A stretch of 64,000 nt of DNA from Limnephilus marmoratus (GCA_917880885.1 OU862934.1:31542734-31606733); one strand, 5' to 3'; shown: positions 12,480-23,169, numbered from the stretch's first letter. A program made the numbers and translations. The notes: a model not told the origin generated them from the sequence alone.

Positions 12480-12635
12480 TTTTGTTTTTTGAAGAGTTTT
12501 ATTAAATGTACATTTGTTACTTAAATTTAATTTTTCCGCGACCGGTTTCGATACAACCGGATCATTCACGAGCAGAATTAAAACTAACTTAAAAATTAAA
12601 TGCAAGTACCAAAGATTAATTAGGTGGGAGTAGCT
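12480..12635 (+). repeat. Left inverted terminal repeat of the Penelope-like element
   Basis: It begins TTTTGTTTTTTGAAGAG and contains CCGCGACCGGTTTCGATACA. Its reverse complement is found at 16354-16509 with only a few differences, including a small insertion in this copy. Confidence 0.85.
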
Positions 12636-13577
12636 GACATGGATCAAGCCCTCTTCAAATGCTCTGAATCCATTAAACACAAATCTAGTGAAATAATCCA
12701 GAAAAGCCTTAAAAATAATTACATTAATAACCACAAAAATATTGAAAAACTAACCTTAAACAGTATCAAAAAAACCATAAAAGAAAATAATCTAACTATA
12801 ACAAAAGCTGACAAAGGCAACACCATAGTGATTTTAAAGAAAACAGACTATATTAAAAAAGTTGAAGATTTTTTTAAAGAGTGATAACTTTACAACCCTT
12901 CTAAAAGACCCCACAAAGAAGTTTCAAGAAGACGTCAAGGAGACAATCAAGAGCTGTCCTTTAATTTGCGGAAAACCTAAATAAAACACTCTAGTATTGA
13001 CCAATCCTCAGCCACCTAAACTGTATGGTTTGGCGAAAATTCATAAACAAGATATACCTATCAGACCTGTTGTTCCTGCTTATTCTAGCCCCAATTATAA
13101 TATATGTTCTAAATTTGTATCTTTGTTCAAATTCAATAAATTATTCACATCACATCGCTCAATTAAAAACAGTTTGGAGTTAATCGATAAAATCAAAGAT
13201 TTAGATATTCCTAGCAACAGTAAATTAGTTTCATTTGACGTTGTCAATCTGTTTCCAGCATTCCCACTAATGAATTTAAAAACCTAATTTTAAATATTTA
13301 AAATAATTCCCATTTAGATCGAACCATTGTAAAGGAAATGTCCACTCTCTTAGAAATTTGCATTAATCAAAACTATTTTACCTTTAATGATAAATTATAC
13401 AAACAACATAATGGCCTTCCAATGGGGAATCCCGCCTCTCCATTGTTCGCTGAAATATTTATGAACTCCTTTGAAAACAAATTATTCGATTGTGGACTTT
13501 CCCTATTATCTAATGTTTTTGTATGGTTTAGGTATGTTGATGACGTATTTGTAATTTGGTCAGGTAGTAACAGACAA
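12624..13577 (+). pseudogene. Penelope-like RT, N-terminal part, frameshifted
   Basis: Three frames carry successive pieces of one protein. 12624-12884 has the conserved KADKGNTIVILKK region. 12997-13287 has PKLYGLAKIHK and SFDVVNLF (motif A). 13338-13577 has GLPMGNPASPLFAEIFM (motif B) and RYVDDVFVIW (catalytic motif C). Frameshifts or stops fall near 12884, 12996 and 13287, so it is dead. It ends at the RTE insertion and its C-terminal part resumes at 15440. Confidence 0.87.
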
Positions 13578-13578
13578 T
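13566..13578. repeat. Left target duplication of the RTE insertion
   Basis: AGTAACAGACAAT occurs here and again at 15427-15439, bounding the RTE element exactly. Confidence 0.88.
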
Positions 13579-15426
13579 AAGCTGATAAGGGGAAAGAAAA
13601 GAAAATTCCTGAATGATATTCTGCTGAAAATGGAATAGGACTTTGTTAATAATAATAGCAGAGAAGCATATAGGGGAGTAAACTTCTTCAAGAAGGGTTT
13701 CAAACCGAATACAACACTATGCAAAGACGTTGATGGTTCAATTATATCCGATAAGGAACGAATTAAAACCGTGTGGAAAAATTACTTCTATAAACTTCTC
13801 GACCCTAATAGCGACCTGAGAAGCCACCCTACTAACATCCCCACTGAATCAAGTAATGAAGAATCAGCAAATCCACCAACAATGCCAGAAATAAATGCTG
13901 CACTAAAGAAACTTAAAAACAACAAATCACCTGGTAAAGACAACCTGCCGGCAGAGTTGTTCAAATATGGAAATGAGCACCTGAGAAATCTGCTACATAA
14001 GTTAATAACAAAAATATGGACCTTGGAAAAAATCCCAGAGGAATGGCAAATAAGCATAATATGTCCAATTCATAAAAAAGGTGACAAGCTAAAATGCGAA
14101 AATCATAGAGGCATATCACTTCTATGCACAGCATATAAGATCTACACCATGATACTGAAACAAAGAATTGATAAGTACGCAGAAAACCTACTGGGAGAGT
14201 ATCAGGCAGGCTTCCGCACCGGTAGATCCACAACAGACCAACTGTTCACCATCAGGCAGATCTTGGCAAAGTGCTGGGAGTTTGATATAGACATACACCA
14301 ACTATTCATAGATTTCAAGCAAGCATATGATAGCATAGTTCGGGAGTGTCTATATGACGTACTACTTCAATTCCAGATTCTACCTAAATTGGTTAGACTC
14401 ATCAAAGCCACAATGTCAGACTCAAGATGTCAGGTCAAAATAGATGGGGAACTGTCGGAAGAATTCACAGTATCGCAGGGACTAAAACAGGGGGACGGTC
14501 TGGCTCCCACTCTCTTCAACATTGTGCTCGAACATGTAATAAGAAAAACGCTAATAGACACTGGCTCCAATATTTGTTTCAAGAGCAGTCAAGTTGTCGG
14601 ATATGCGGATGACATTAACATTGTCGGAAGATCAATTTCAGCCATTAAGAAGGTCTTCGATTCTTTAGAAACAGCGGCACGGGAAGTAGGACTGCAGGTT
14701 AATGTCAACAAAACGAAAATGATGATACAGAGCAGGAACCCTTCACACAGAAGAAGAAATAGTGCACAATTCAAAGACAACTACTTATACGAAGTGGTCG
14801 ACCAATTTGCCTACCTGGGCTCCAGTCTGACAGAGAATAATGAGGATCCAGCAGAAATCAGAAGGAGAATCACAGCAGCCAACAAAACATACTTCTCTTT
14901 GCTGCCAGTGTTTAAGTCACGTAGTGTCCACAGAAAAACCAAAATAACCATATATAAGACCATTGTTAGAACTGTATTGGCATATGGATGTGAGGCGCTG
15001 ACACTGACGGTAAAGATGGCTGAAATGCTGGATACTTTTGAAAGAAAAGTGCTGAGAAGAATATGTGGACCCGTGAAAGAGGATGAACAGTGGCGCATCC
15101 GGCACAATACAGAATTGTATGATATATATAAGGCACCTAGCATCTCAACACATATGAGACTCCTCAGGCTGAGATGGGCTGGGCATGTACAGAGAATGCC
15201 GGATACACGCGTCCCAAAAAGGATTTTGACTGGACACCCAGGTGGAAAGAGAAAAGTGGGAAGACCCAGACTGAGGTGGGAAGACGAAGTAAGAGGGGAT
15301 GCAGCACAGCTTCTCCAGGTACCAAATTGGAAGTCAGCCGCTGAGGACAGGAGGAGTTGGAGGCGACTGTTGCAGAAGGCCAAAGCTCGATATGGGCTGT
15401 AGCGCCATCGAAGAAGAAGAAGAAGA
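13579..15426 (+). mobile_element. 5'-truncated RTE-type LINE nested in the Penelope-like element
   Basis: A 1.85-kb insertion flanked by a 13-bp target duplication. It starts within the linker upstream of the RT and ends directly after the RT stop with a (GAA)n simple repeat (about 15408-15426). A very short 3' end with a microsatellite tail is typical of RTE-group elements. It must be younger than the Penelope-like element it interrupts. Confidence 0.88.
13771..15402 (+). CDS. RTE-type reverse transcriptase, open frame of a truncated LINE
   Basis: A 543-codon open frame, in frame with non-Met coding sequence back to about 13633, where a TAG lies at 13630-13632. Motifs in order: KSPGKDNLPAELFKYG near residue 51; NHRGISLL near 113; motif A FIDFKQAYDS near 183; motif B SQGLKQGDGLAPTLFN near 235; catalytic YADD near 278; YLGSSLT; and a C-terminal GHVQRMPDTR...GRPRLRWEDE segment known from insect RTE-group proteins. 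The endonuclease domain is missing, so the element is not autonomous, but the RT frame has no stop. The first Met is probably not a native start. Any expression would depend on an outside promoter. Confidence 0.85.
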   Translation: MWKNYFYKLLDPNSDLRSHPTNIPTESSNEESANPPTMPEINAALKKLKNNKSPGKDNLPAELFKYGNEHLRNLLHKLITKIWTLEKIPEEWQISIICPIHKKGDKLKCENHRGISLLCTAYKIYTMILKQRIDKYAENLLGEYQAGFRTGRSTTDQLFTIRQILAKCWEFDIDIHQLFIDFKQAYDSIVRECLYDVLLQFQILPKLVRLIKATMSDSRCQVKIDGELSEEFTVSQGLKQGDGLAPTLFNIVLEHVIRKTLIDTGSNICFKSSQVVGYADDINIVGRSISAIKKVFDSLETAAREVGLQVNVNKTKMMIQSRNPSHRRRNSAQFKDNYLYEVVDQFAYLGSSLTENNEDPAEIRRRITAANKTYFSLLPVFKSRSVHRKTKITIYKTIVRTVLAYGCEALTLTVKMAEMLDTFERKVLRRICGPVKEDEQWRIRHNTELYDIYKAPSISTHMRLLRLRWAGHVQRMPDTRVPKRILTGHPGGKRKVGRPRLRWEDEVRGDAAQLLQVPNWKSAAEDRRSWRRLLQKAKARYGL

Positions 15427-15439
15427 AGTAACAGACAAT

Positions 15440-16212
15440 TAGACAACTTTCTCAGTTTTATTAATAACCTTCACCAAAATATAAAATTTACACTGAAACC
15501 TAATGATAACAGCAATTTAAATTTCTTAGACTTAAATATCAATTTAGATAATAATAAGTGTGTATTTAATATATACAGAAAACCTACGCACACTGATTGT
15601 GTTATACCGTCTACTTCACTTCACACTTTATCACATAAACTCGCCTCCTTCAACTCAATGATACATCGCGCTATCAATGTCCCTTTAAACAATGATAATT
15701 ATAATAATGAAATTAACATTATAAAACAGATAGCCATGAACAATGGATATAAACCTGAAATAATTGACCGCTTAGTTAATAAGAAACAGGCAAATTTTTT
15801 AACAAAAAAGTACATTTACAGTGGTAATAATATGAGCAAACCTGGTAACTACCCAATATATAAAAAACTCCTTTTTACAGGCGATTTATCCTTAAAAATA
15901 TCCCGTTTATTACCAGATCATATTTCTCCAGCTTTCTATACTAATTCTAAAATAAAAAATTTGATAAATAATAAGGATGTTTCTAATAAATTTGAAAAAA
16001 ACGGGATATACATTCCGATTGTGACGCACAGTATGTAGATATGACAACTAGAAATTTCAAAACTAGAATCAGGGAACATGAACTTTGTTTAAGAAATAAT
16101 AATTACTCCGAATTTGCGAATCATTTAATAGAGTCAGGCCATAGCTTCAATAAAGAAAAAACAAAATTTAAACATTGCAATATAAATTCTTACTTTAATC
16201 TTTGCGCTTAAG
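15440..16212 (+). pseudogene. Penelope-like RT C-terminus with GIY-YIG-like end
   Basis: Directly after the second target duplication the Penelope frame resumes with NFLDLNINL and NIYRKPTHTD, characteristic of the region after motif C. It continues through IAMNNGY (15658-16038). After a frameshift near 16010, NGIY and then TTRNFKTRIREHE match the start and the R...EH part of a GIY-YIG nuclease domain. The central YIG is not intact here. The domain would normally nick target DNA for priming; this copy is broken. Confidence 0.82.
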
Positions 16213-16353
16213 AAACGCTCGAAATAAACAAAAAAATTAAATCTAAAATTAATTTAGTGAATAAAATAATGGCGCCTTGCAAATCTCCTCTACTAACTAT
16301 GTTTCCGTATAATATTGACTCCTCCCACCGCTTTCCCCCTCCCCCCAAAATCA

Positions 16354-16509
16354 TCCCTCCCACTACTCCCACCTAATTAATCTTTGGCACTTGCATTTAA
16401 TTTTTAAGTTAGTTTTAATTCTGTTCGTGAATGATACGATTGTATCGAAACCGGTCGCGGAAAAATTAAATTTAAGTAACAAATGTACAAAACTCTTCAA
16501 AAAACAAAA
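16354..16509 (-). repeat. Right inverted terminal repeat of the Penelope-like element
   Basis: Reverse complement of 12480-12635, containing TGTATCGAAACCGGTCGCGG. A 53-bp tail (16510-16562) separates it from the right copy of the target duplication. Confidence 0.85.
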
Positions 16510-16575
16510 TGTCTAGAAATTGTTACATAGTTAATGCCCAAGAAATACAAAAAAATGTGAACTCCATTACAGAAG

Positions 16576-17521
16576 CCTTAGTAAACAGTCGCTACTTTTG
16601 ACATAAATTCAATACTACTTGAATCCATTATATTTACCAATAATCCTGATTATTGTGGGCTAGTGAGCCACTAAATTAAAGAACATTATAATTATCATTA
16701 GGTATTAAAAGAATAAGCTAAAGTTTTCTTGAAAAATGAGTTGAAAATGTACGTAGAAAATCGGTTTACGAGAAACCTTGTTTTGGTTGCAATTTTTTTT
16801 AGTTCAATCTCGCTCAATGTAATAAGAAGAATTGTATGATGTGGCATCAAAATGCGATAAACAGTTATGGTGTTGTTTACAATATTTGCATCAATTTTCC
16901 GATTTACGTGCACTGGTAGAGTGCATTGTACTTAAACATGTTCGACATGAGTTTTATTTTTGAGTTATTTTAAACCTACTTTTAGGAGATGCTCAAATCT
17001 CTTGCCTGCAAGTTTCAAAATCAAATCTCTTGCCTGCAAAATTTTAAAATCGAGCGTCTTTTTGCACGAGGCAAGTAAGCGAAAAAAGTTGTTTTTATTT
17101 ATTTTGCGCATAATTTTATAAGAACGAAAAAAGTAAGAACATGGAAAACCACAAAAATAGTCTTAGCCACAAAGGGGTATTTTTTAAAAATTGTTTCTTA
17201 TATTACTTCATAGTTAAGTCATGAAAAAACATTTTTTTTTGTGGTTTACGCTTATATTTTTTGTTATGTAAATAATAATTTTATTGTAATTCCAATACAT
17301 AGAAAAGCTAGTAAAAGCATCGATTTATCCGCAGCATATTTTTTAATGTTCATACTGTAAGCCGATTCGTCGTAAAGATTAATCAAAATAGTATCTAAAT
17401 AGGATTTCACGTATATATTCATCTTAAAGCGTTCAAGGGAAGTATGTAATCAATCAGAGGAAATTCGGAATGCGGGGTCTCAGACCTTTGGAAGGCCTAA
17501 TAGATACCATAATTAGCTATA
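16576..17521. other. Gene A intron 1 sequence, no gene seen
   Basis: AT-rich sequence with poly-T runs. A local direct repeat (CAAATCTCTTGCCTGCAA) occurs at about 16994 and 17023. No coding motif seen. Confidence 0.45.
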
Positions 17522-17523
17522 TA

Positions 17524-18851
17524 CAGGGTGTCCGGTGGCAGAATTAGGATTTAAAACTTAAATAAAAAATAAACTACTTAGGATATACATTTATTTCTAT
17601 AACTGTTACAAAGGGGAGGAGTGCGGATTTTATTTCTTAAAAATTATTTCGTCTAAATGTAGACCATCACGTCAGACACACTCTTGGAATCTGGCCTCAG
17701 TATTTCGTGCCACTCGCTGAAGAAGTGACATCGGGATACCATTAACTTCGCGAATGATATTTTCTTTTAGTGCAGAGATGGTCGCGGGGTTGGCTTTATA
17801 CACTTTACTTTTGAGGTACCCCCATAGAAAAAAGTTCATAGGAGTGAGATCTGGTGACTCCCTTGGCCAGGGGAAGTCACCGAAACGGCTAATCATTTTT
17901 TTAGGGAATAAATCACGAAGTAGCGCCATCATCTCTCTGGCAGTGTGAGGCGTGGCGCCATCTTGCTGGAACCATGTGTGTGAATTGGAGGCAGGATGTT
18001 CTCTCATTTTTGGCAAAAAATAATTGTTACGCATGCCCCGATAAGAATCCCCGTTCACCGGAATGGCTTGCTTTCGACGATTTTCAAAAAAATAAGGTCC
18101 GATTATTCCACTGCTAGACAATGCACACCAAACCATCACTTTGGGACTGTGAAGTGGCTGTTGATATTTTAAACGTTGGTTCTGTCCTTTAGGTGACCAA
18201 TAACGACAGTTCTGCTTATTTTCACTTCCATTTAAATGAAAATGGGCTTCATCACTCCAAAAGATAGTGTTTACCGTACGAAATCGCTCTAACATTGTCT
18301 CGCAGGAAATTTTACGTAAATTGTAATCATTAGGTTTAAGCGCTTGCACAATTTGAATCTTAAAAGGATGAAATTTAAGGTCCTTCTTCAATATTTCGTG
18401 CACAATAGTTTTTGCAAGCCCTAGGATAGCCTCTCTCTTGCGCACAGACTGACGCGGATTATCGCGCAAACTGTTCGTGACGAGTTCGATGTTTTCATTT
18501 GTTCTCGACGTCCTCCTGGGCCCCGGCCGTAAGTCGTTTGCCGCCAAACATGTTGTCCGGAACCTCCGGACCCATGATCGAATCAAATCTTCACTTGGGG
18601 CATCACGTAAACGTCGAATACTGTAACGCGTACTAAATCTTCGACGCGCAATTGCACACGAATCGTTAGCCTTGAAATAGGCTTCGATTACGAATGCATG
18701 ATGCTCTCTCGTCCACTGTTACATCGTGACTAATCGTGACTAAATAATCCGCACGAACGACAAAGCTAACGCGGCCCCCTCCCCGCTCGTCCGCTTAGCC
18801 GTTACAGAGAAATTCGAAATTTAAAACCTAATTCTGCCACCGGACACCCTG
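17524..18851 (-). mobile_element. Tc1/mariner-superfamily transposon, 1.33 kb
   Basis: Terminal inverted repeats of at least 25 bp begin CAGGGTGTCCGGTGGCAG (17524-17548 and 18827-18851), and a TA dinucleotide flanks both ends, the standard target of this superfamily. One transposase frame fills the interior on the minus strand. The copy looks young except for a stop at codon 2. Confidence 0.92.
17672..18724 (-). pseudogene. Tc1/mariner-like transposase with a stop at codon 2
   Basis: The minus-strand frame is open for 348 codons (stop near 17672, upstream limit 18718). A plausible initiator ATG (18722-18724) is followed directly by TAA (18719-18721). The N-terminus has helix-turn-helix-like sequence (REHHAFVIEAYF, SIRRLRDAPSE). 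The catalytic domain shows WSDEAHFHLNG (first Asp), WFQQDGATPHTA (second Asp) and RESPDLTPMNFFLWGYLK (third Asp). Exactly 36 residues separate the second and third acidic residues, and the third is Asp. All three catalytic residues are present, so the start-proximal stop is the only obvious lesion, unless translation starts elsewhere. The DD-spacing subclass needs a tree. Confidence 0.87.
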
Positions 18852-18853
18852 TA

Positions 18854-19740
18854 TATTGAAAACAGTTCAAAAGAAACCTTTAAGTATATTAATATTATTT
18901 TGCATTTTACTGATTATTTTATAGGCGACAATCCGACGATTTTTTTGGGTTTTGATTTAAAATTGGTATTTTTTCTGTGGCAACAAATTGTTCCTTACAC
19001 CAATCTTCCCTTCCTTCCCAGAATGGCAGATCGCGATCACCCGGGATAAAATTCTGTCACGCAGTGAATTCATAAACCACATATAAAAATTGCAGTTAAA
19101 AATCGCATCGCATAATAATTTTTTACGTTTTATTAATTTTAAAATTGGTATTCTTTATTTAAATCAACTATGTCAATTTACGCAGTAAAACTTATCGAAA
19201 TTATCGAAAAATATTTGATCTCATTTTATTGTATAAAATTGTTTACTCAAGTTTGGACTGCTCTAACGCTATAAACTTGTTATCCTTACATATACCACCA
19301 AAATATACTAGACGAAATATTTTATTTTAAAACAATAACTTCGCTACGAATTCTGTGATGGAAAGAATACACAGGTTGGGCAATGAACTAACTGATGTCG
19401 CTGACATTTTTATTTTAATTTTCAATACATTTAAAGCCAAATTAGTCCACCACTTTTTAGATGTAAATAATGAATGAGAAATCATTTTATTTTATTTCGT
19501 TTTTCTTTTGTTTATTGTTTTTAAATGTTCTTATTCCAAAAGCATACAACGAGTAATTAAGTAAAAACTAATGTGTTTTGATTATTTTTAATGTTTTTTT
19601 GCTCGTAGGTATATGAATTGTTATACCTACGATTTCTCTAAAGTCATCCATGTGGAATTACCAATATATGTATTCCTATTTTTTTACATTGAGTTTATGG
19701 TTTATTTGTATATTTTGTAATCTTTTTTATTTATGTTATA
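18854..19740. other. Gene A intron 1 sequence, no gene seen
   Basis: AT-rich, no coding motif. Sequence from about 19500 may be the 3' untranslated part of the LINE tail at 19741-19815. Confidence 0.4.
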
Positions 19741-19815
19741 TTGTTGTTATAAATTAAATTTGTATTTGATATGTAAAAGCCCAATAGGGTGTCAATAAAT
19801 AAACAAATAAATAAT
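19741..19815 (+). mobile_element. 3' terminal fragment of a LINE
   Basis: ATGTAAAAGCCCAATAGGGT followed by AATAAATAAACAAATAAATAA. The same ending (GTAAAAGCCC, short loop, GGGC, then AATA repeats) closes the LINE copies at 52568, 55857 and 55954, so this is a severely truncated member of that family. Confidence 0.65.
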
Positions 19816-20379
19816 TCATTATTCGTAGTGAAATCATTGACTAACACACCCTTTTCATACCGTAAGTACCTTTATTTCAAATACAGTTCATTGCCAAATA
19901 TTGACTTCGAGGAACACAAAAATAAATTTGCCATACAAAATCTTTTGCCGAAACAGTAAATAATCTCCCAGAACTCTATTAGGACCAGAACATTTCCATA
20001 CATTAAAAAATGATAATTAAGCCAAATAAAATCAGTTGCATGGAATGATTTTTATAAAACACACGAAAGTAGATATTAGTGCTGCTTAAAATTATTCTGG
20101 AAAAGAATTCCCTCGAACCTGAACAAGGATCTGACGGGTTTATAATATAACAACCTACAATTTTTTACTGTTGATAACATTTATGATCTTTAGCAGAGAT
20201 TTTGCGGTAATGATACTGCTTTAGGGCGTTTTAAAATTATGAAAAATAAAATTTGGTAGCTATTCTCCTACAAACTTCAACTCTGTTTCTGATTTTCTTT
20301 GATTTTTCTGTTTCTTTGATTTTCTCTGTTTCAACTTTGAAGCTAATCTGTAAGAATAAAATAAACCAGATTGTCTTAC

Positions 20380-20410
20380 CAATTACTGCAAAGTCCACGA
20401 TGATCTTCAT
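20380..20410 (-). CDS. Kazal-like inhibitor gene A, exon 1 (coding part)
   Basis: ATG at 20408-20410 opens a 31-nt coding segment for MKIIVDFAVI plus one base, followed by a consensus donor G|GTAAGAC. Joining this phase-1 end to exon 2 at 11083 keeps the frame and completes a typical secretory signal peptide. A TATA box lies about 60 bp upstream. The join across roughly 9.3 kb is inferred from phase, homology and order; no transcript is available. Confidence 0.8.
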
Positions 20411-20467
20411 TTTTATTGGTTTTGCGAAAGAATTTTCTTTTCTGATCAACCCGTGGTTAAAAGGCGG

Positions 20468-20481
20468 GCTTATATATACTC
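20468..20481 (-). promoter_or_regulatory. TATA box of Kazal-like gene A
   Basis: On the minus strand GAGTATATATAAGCCCGCC lies about 60 bp before the ATG, giving a short leader of roughly 30 nt. The same box and GC-rich flank precede gene B exon 1 (56484-56493). Confidence 0.75.
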
Positions 20482-20734
20482 CTAACTCATAATAACCTCA
20501 TTGCTTTCTGATTCCTACATTTTAATTAAAAACTTAATTATCATTTTATGTTCCAATCCAACGAAATTGCTTTTAGTAATTTTAAAAGGACTGTAAAAGA
20601 TTGTTCAAGGTTAGATGGATTTGCAAATTGAGAATAGAAATACGTAGAATATGTAATTTATCGGTTATTCAATTTGCCCTTTATATAATTAGATTTTATA
20701 ATCTATTTTCGAATTACAAATATACAGTTTCACA

Positions 20735-21658
20735 AATTGGGAGGCGGGTATGGGTACCGCCATCCCGGGAACCATTTATTGGATAACCAACACCTCTGCC
20801 ATAGATCACCTCAAGTGGATCGCTACGTTTGGCGACTTAGTAGGGGTGTCCGGATCCATGGGGTGCGTTTTGTCCGAGTCTTGGCAGCGAATGCTTCTGC
20901 CCACCATCTGCATGGCAGGCCGGATCGGGAGAGAGTGGCTGAGGGAGTTTCTTTGACTTTTCCAGCCGTACTCTCTCGGAACATCGCATTCATACGTCCG
21001 TCATTCCTGGACACACTGACCCCCTGCCGAGCGATTCCATATCTTATGTGGGATCGAGATCTCCTGTCAGATTATATGATTTTCTATGGCTGTTATTTAT
21101 TTTTATCTCTGTGATTGGGTACTTTTAGTACGCAGTTTATGAACATTCAACATTGTTACATTGGTAAACATTGTCATGTTTATCTCTGCTCAGTTGGTCA
21201 TACTGAGTATCTGGCAGAGGGTGTTCTCAGACAGAACTGGCTTTGGGCTCCTCATTCTTTGACCAGCCACAGGTGACCTCGGCCAACGTCCCCGCGGCGG
21301 GTTGACGCATCACATAGTCAAAGTTCGCCATATTTTACAACATGTGAAGATTGTTAAATCCGCGCCCAACAGTGGCATTTATTAAAGACCATCAGCAAAT
21401 TCATTAAATCCTGAATAAACAGCGAAGTACTATGGAAGCACATTATTTCTGCTGGATGTAACCAAATCCAGCATCTGCAGATGCAGTCATCATAAGACCT
21501 TCCGACTACACACTACCAGAGGAGCTCGCAGAGATGCGGACGAAGATCACTCACCTTGGCTGCCATCAACGTAGTCGGCTGGCTGGCAACCGCCCTGGGA
21601 TTTGACGTCACCGGGAAACCGCGGGACTGAAGACCTATCGTTACTACAGCCCGCCGTT
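20735..21658. other. GC-richer block, unrecognised repeat-like sequence
   Basis: Composition changes sharply from the AT-rich surroundings. Its start (GGGTACCGCCATCCCGGGAA) resembles the reverse complement of 48900-48930, so at least that end is repetitive. Overlapping frames of 60-125 codons match nothing I recognise. It continues past the L2-like insertion at 23024-23165 and could be an LTR or terminal part of an unidentified element. Confidence 0.35.
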
Positions 21659-21664
21659 TCAGCA

Positions 21665-23017
21665 TTATAATAATAATAATAATTGGACAATTTATAGAGC
21701 GCCGTTTTTGTGAAAAATCATCTCAAGGGCGCTTTACAATTTATCATTAATCTTAGGCTCTATCTAATTTTATTATTTACAAACAGATACAGAAACATAC
21801 TTACCTGCAGGACACTTCCGATAAAACACACTTTATTAAAAAGTTTATGTTTGGGGAAGATACGAATTTGTGCGTGGAGGATATTATATTCAAAACACTG
21901 GACATTGCATGACTTTACCCTTGCTACACTCATCACTGTTGGTTCTACATTTTTATTTATAAGAAGATTAATGGCAAAGTTGAGTTAATGTTTATTTTGA
22001 AAGTCTGGAGGATTTTAAGAATTTGCTTTATTTTTATTTTTACACACTTGGTAATTTACACTGTTGCGAGCCGTGAAAGCGAGGGTGAAAGGTTTTATTT
22101 ATTTTTTAAACTTATGGATACGACTGTCTGAAAAGATGCGTTTTAAGTTTAGCTCTAAATTCCGCTGAATCTGTGATCATTCTTAACTCGTGTGGCAGTC
22201 CATTCCAGGCTTTAGGTCCTGACACTCCGAAAGCACGATTACAGAACTTAGTATCTGGTGTGCGCTTTGGTTCCTTCAACCTTCCGATCGCTGATGTTGC
22301 TGCTGACCTGAGGGTTGATTGTCGAGAGTTGGAATTTTCTGGAATGCACATTTCCGATAAGTAAGTCGGAGCCATTCCGTTGAGGGACTTGAATACCATC
22401 CAGCATAGCTTAAACTGGATTCTCTCGGGACACTTGAGCCAGTGAAGGTTTTTGAGATGCTCAGAAATATGGGAATATTTAGATACGCCGGTGATGAGTC
22501 TTGCCGCAGCGTTGAACACAGATTGTAATTTGTTGATTTGATACTTTGGGAGACTAGCATATATTCCGTTGCAATAATCTAGACGTGAAACAACATACGA
22601 ATTGACTAGTAATTTAGTTGCCTCTGTTAACAAGTTTCTCCGTACTGCTTTAATTTGCCTTAATTGAAAGAACCCCGTGTTTACAGTTCTGTTCACTTGA
22701 GTTTTAAGGGAAAAATCAGCGTCCAGATTGACGCCTAGTAGTTTTATGCATGTCTTTGGTGTGATGTCACTTCCTGAAATGGTTATTGGGGAGTTATCAA
22801 TGATACACTGGCGTCTACTTGTGGCTGTCCAGAGAAACTCAGTCTTTGCAGGATTCAGTTTCAATCTATTTGAGGTCATCCAGCGAGTGATTGCTTCTAG
22901 ACACTCGGTTATTCGAGTTTTAAGACTGTCTATTTCCTCTGGTAGGCAGTAGAAGTAGACTTGCTGGTCATCAGCGTAGCAGTGAGATAGAAGACCAAAT
23001 GATTCGATAATTTTATG
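21665..23017 (-). mobile_element. 5'-truncated L2-like LINE
   Basis: Reading the minus strand, RT motif C and the C-terminal domain are followed by a 3' end containing AAAGCGCCCTTGAG and a (TTA)n tail (21666-21685), the usual L2-type ending. A 6-bp duplication TCAGCA (21659-21664 and 23018-23023) flanks it. The same 3' end occurs at about 50409-50490. Confidence 0.82.
22112..23010 (-). pseudogene. L2-like reverse transcriptase, C-terminal third
   Basis: The frame is open from about 23010 to the stop near 22112 but lacks the start and most of the RT. It begins just before YADDQQVYFY (motif C, about 22960). It then has the thumb (RLKLNPAKTEFLW, IKLLGVNLD), the SRLDYCNGIYASLPK segment and the WNGLPHELR ... 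LKTHLFRQSYP ending typical of L2/CR1-group ORF2. No internal stop is seen. It is dead by 5' truncation, as is common for LINE copies. Confidence 0.87.
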
Positions 23018-23023
23018 TCAGCA

Positions 23024-23169
23024 GTGTTAGAGCTGACCGCATACCTCCAAAGGCAGCAGCATGAATCGCCTGTGGCATCGCCCACACATCAACTCCTCAA
23101 GATTAAACGGTACGAATGCTCCATATTTTGCCCATTCAGAATTCAGTCTAGCCCTGATTGTTATTTGTG
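23024..23169. other. Short unrecognised segment between two transposons
   Basis: Probably continuous with 20735-21658 before the L2-like LINE inserted. No motif recognised. Confidence 0.35.

Larger units (their letters stand above)
12480..16562 (+). mobile_element. Penelope-like element, split by an RTE LINE
   Basis: The left (12480-12635) and right (16354-16509) ends are inverted copies of each other. A further 53-bp tail follows on the right, a layout known for Penelope-like elements. A 13-bp target duplication TCCATTACAGAAG flanks the whole unit (12467-12479 and 16563-16575). Inside are fragments of a Penelope-type RT followed by a GIY-YIG-like end. An RTE LINE inserted at 13579-15426; the Penelope reading frame continues directly across that insertion. 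Confidence 0.87.
19930..20700 (-). repeat. Duplicated promoter, exon 1 and intron 1 block of Kazal-like gene A
   Basis: Aligns over most of its length with 56050-56740. Shared landmarks in the same order: AATCTCCCAGA, TTAGGACCAG, ATTATTCTGGAAAA, exon 1, the TATA box, and ATTTTATGTTCCAATC. This is a tandem gene duplication that includes the regulatory region. Confidence 0.8.

Noticed and set aside
20237..20449. A 70-codon minus-strand protein
   Set aside because: Only its internal MKIIVDFAVI part is real (exon 1 of gene A); the rest reads through the splice donor into the intron and upstream into the leader.
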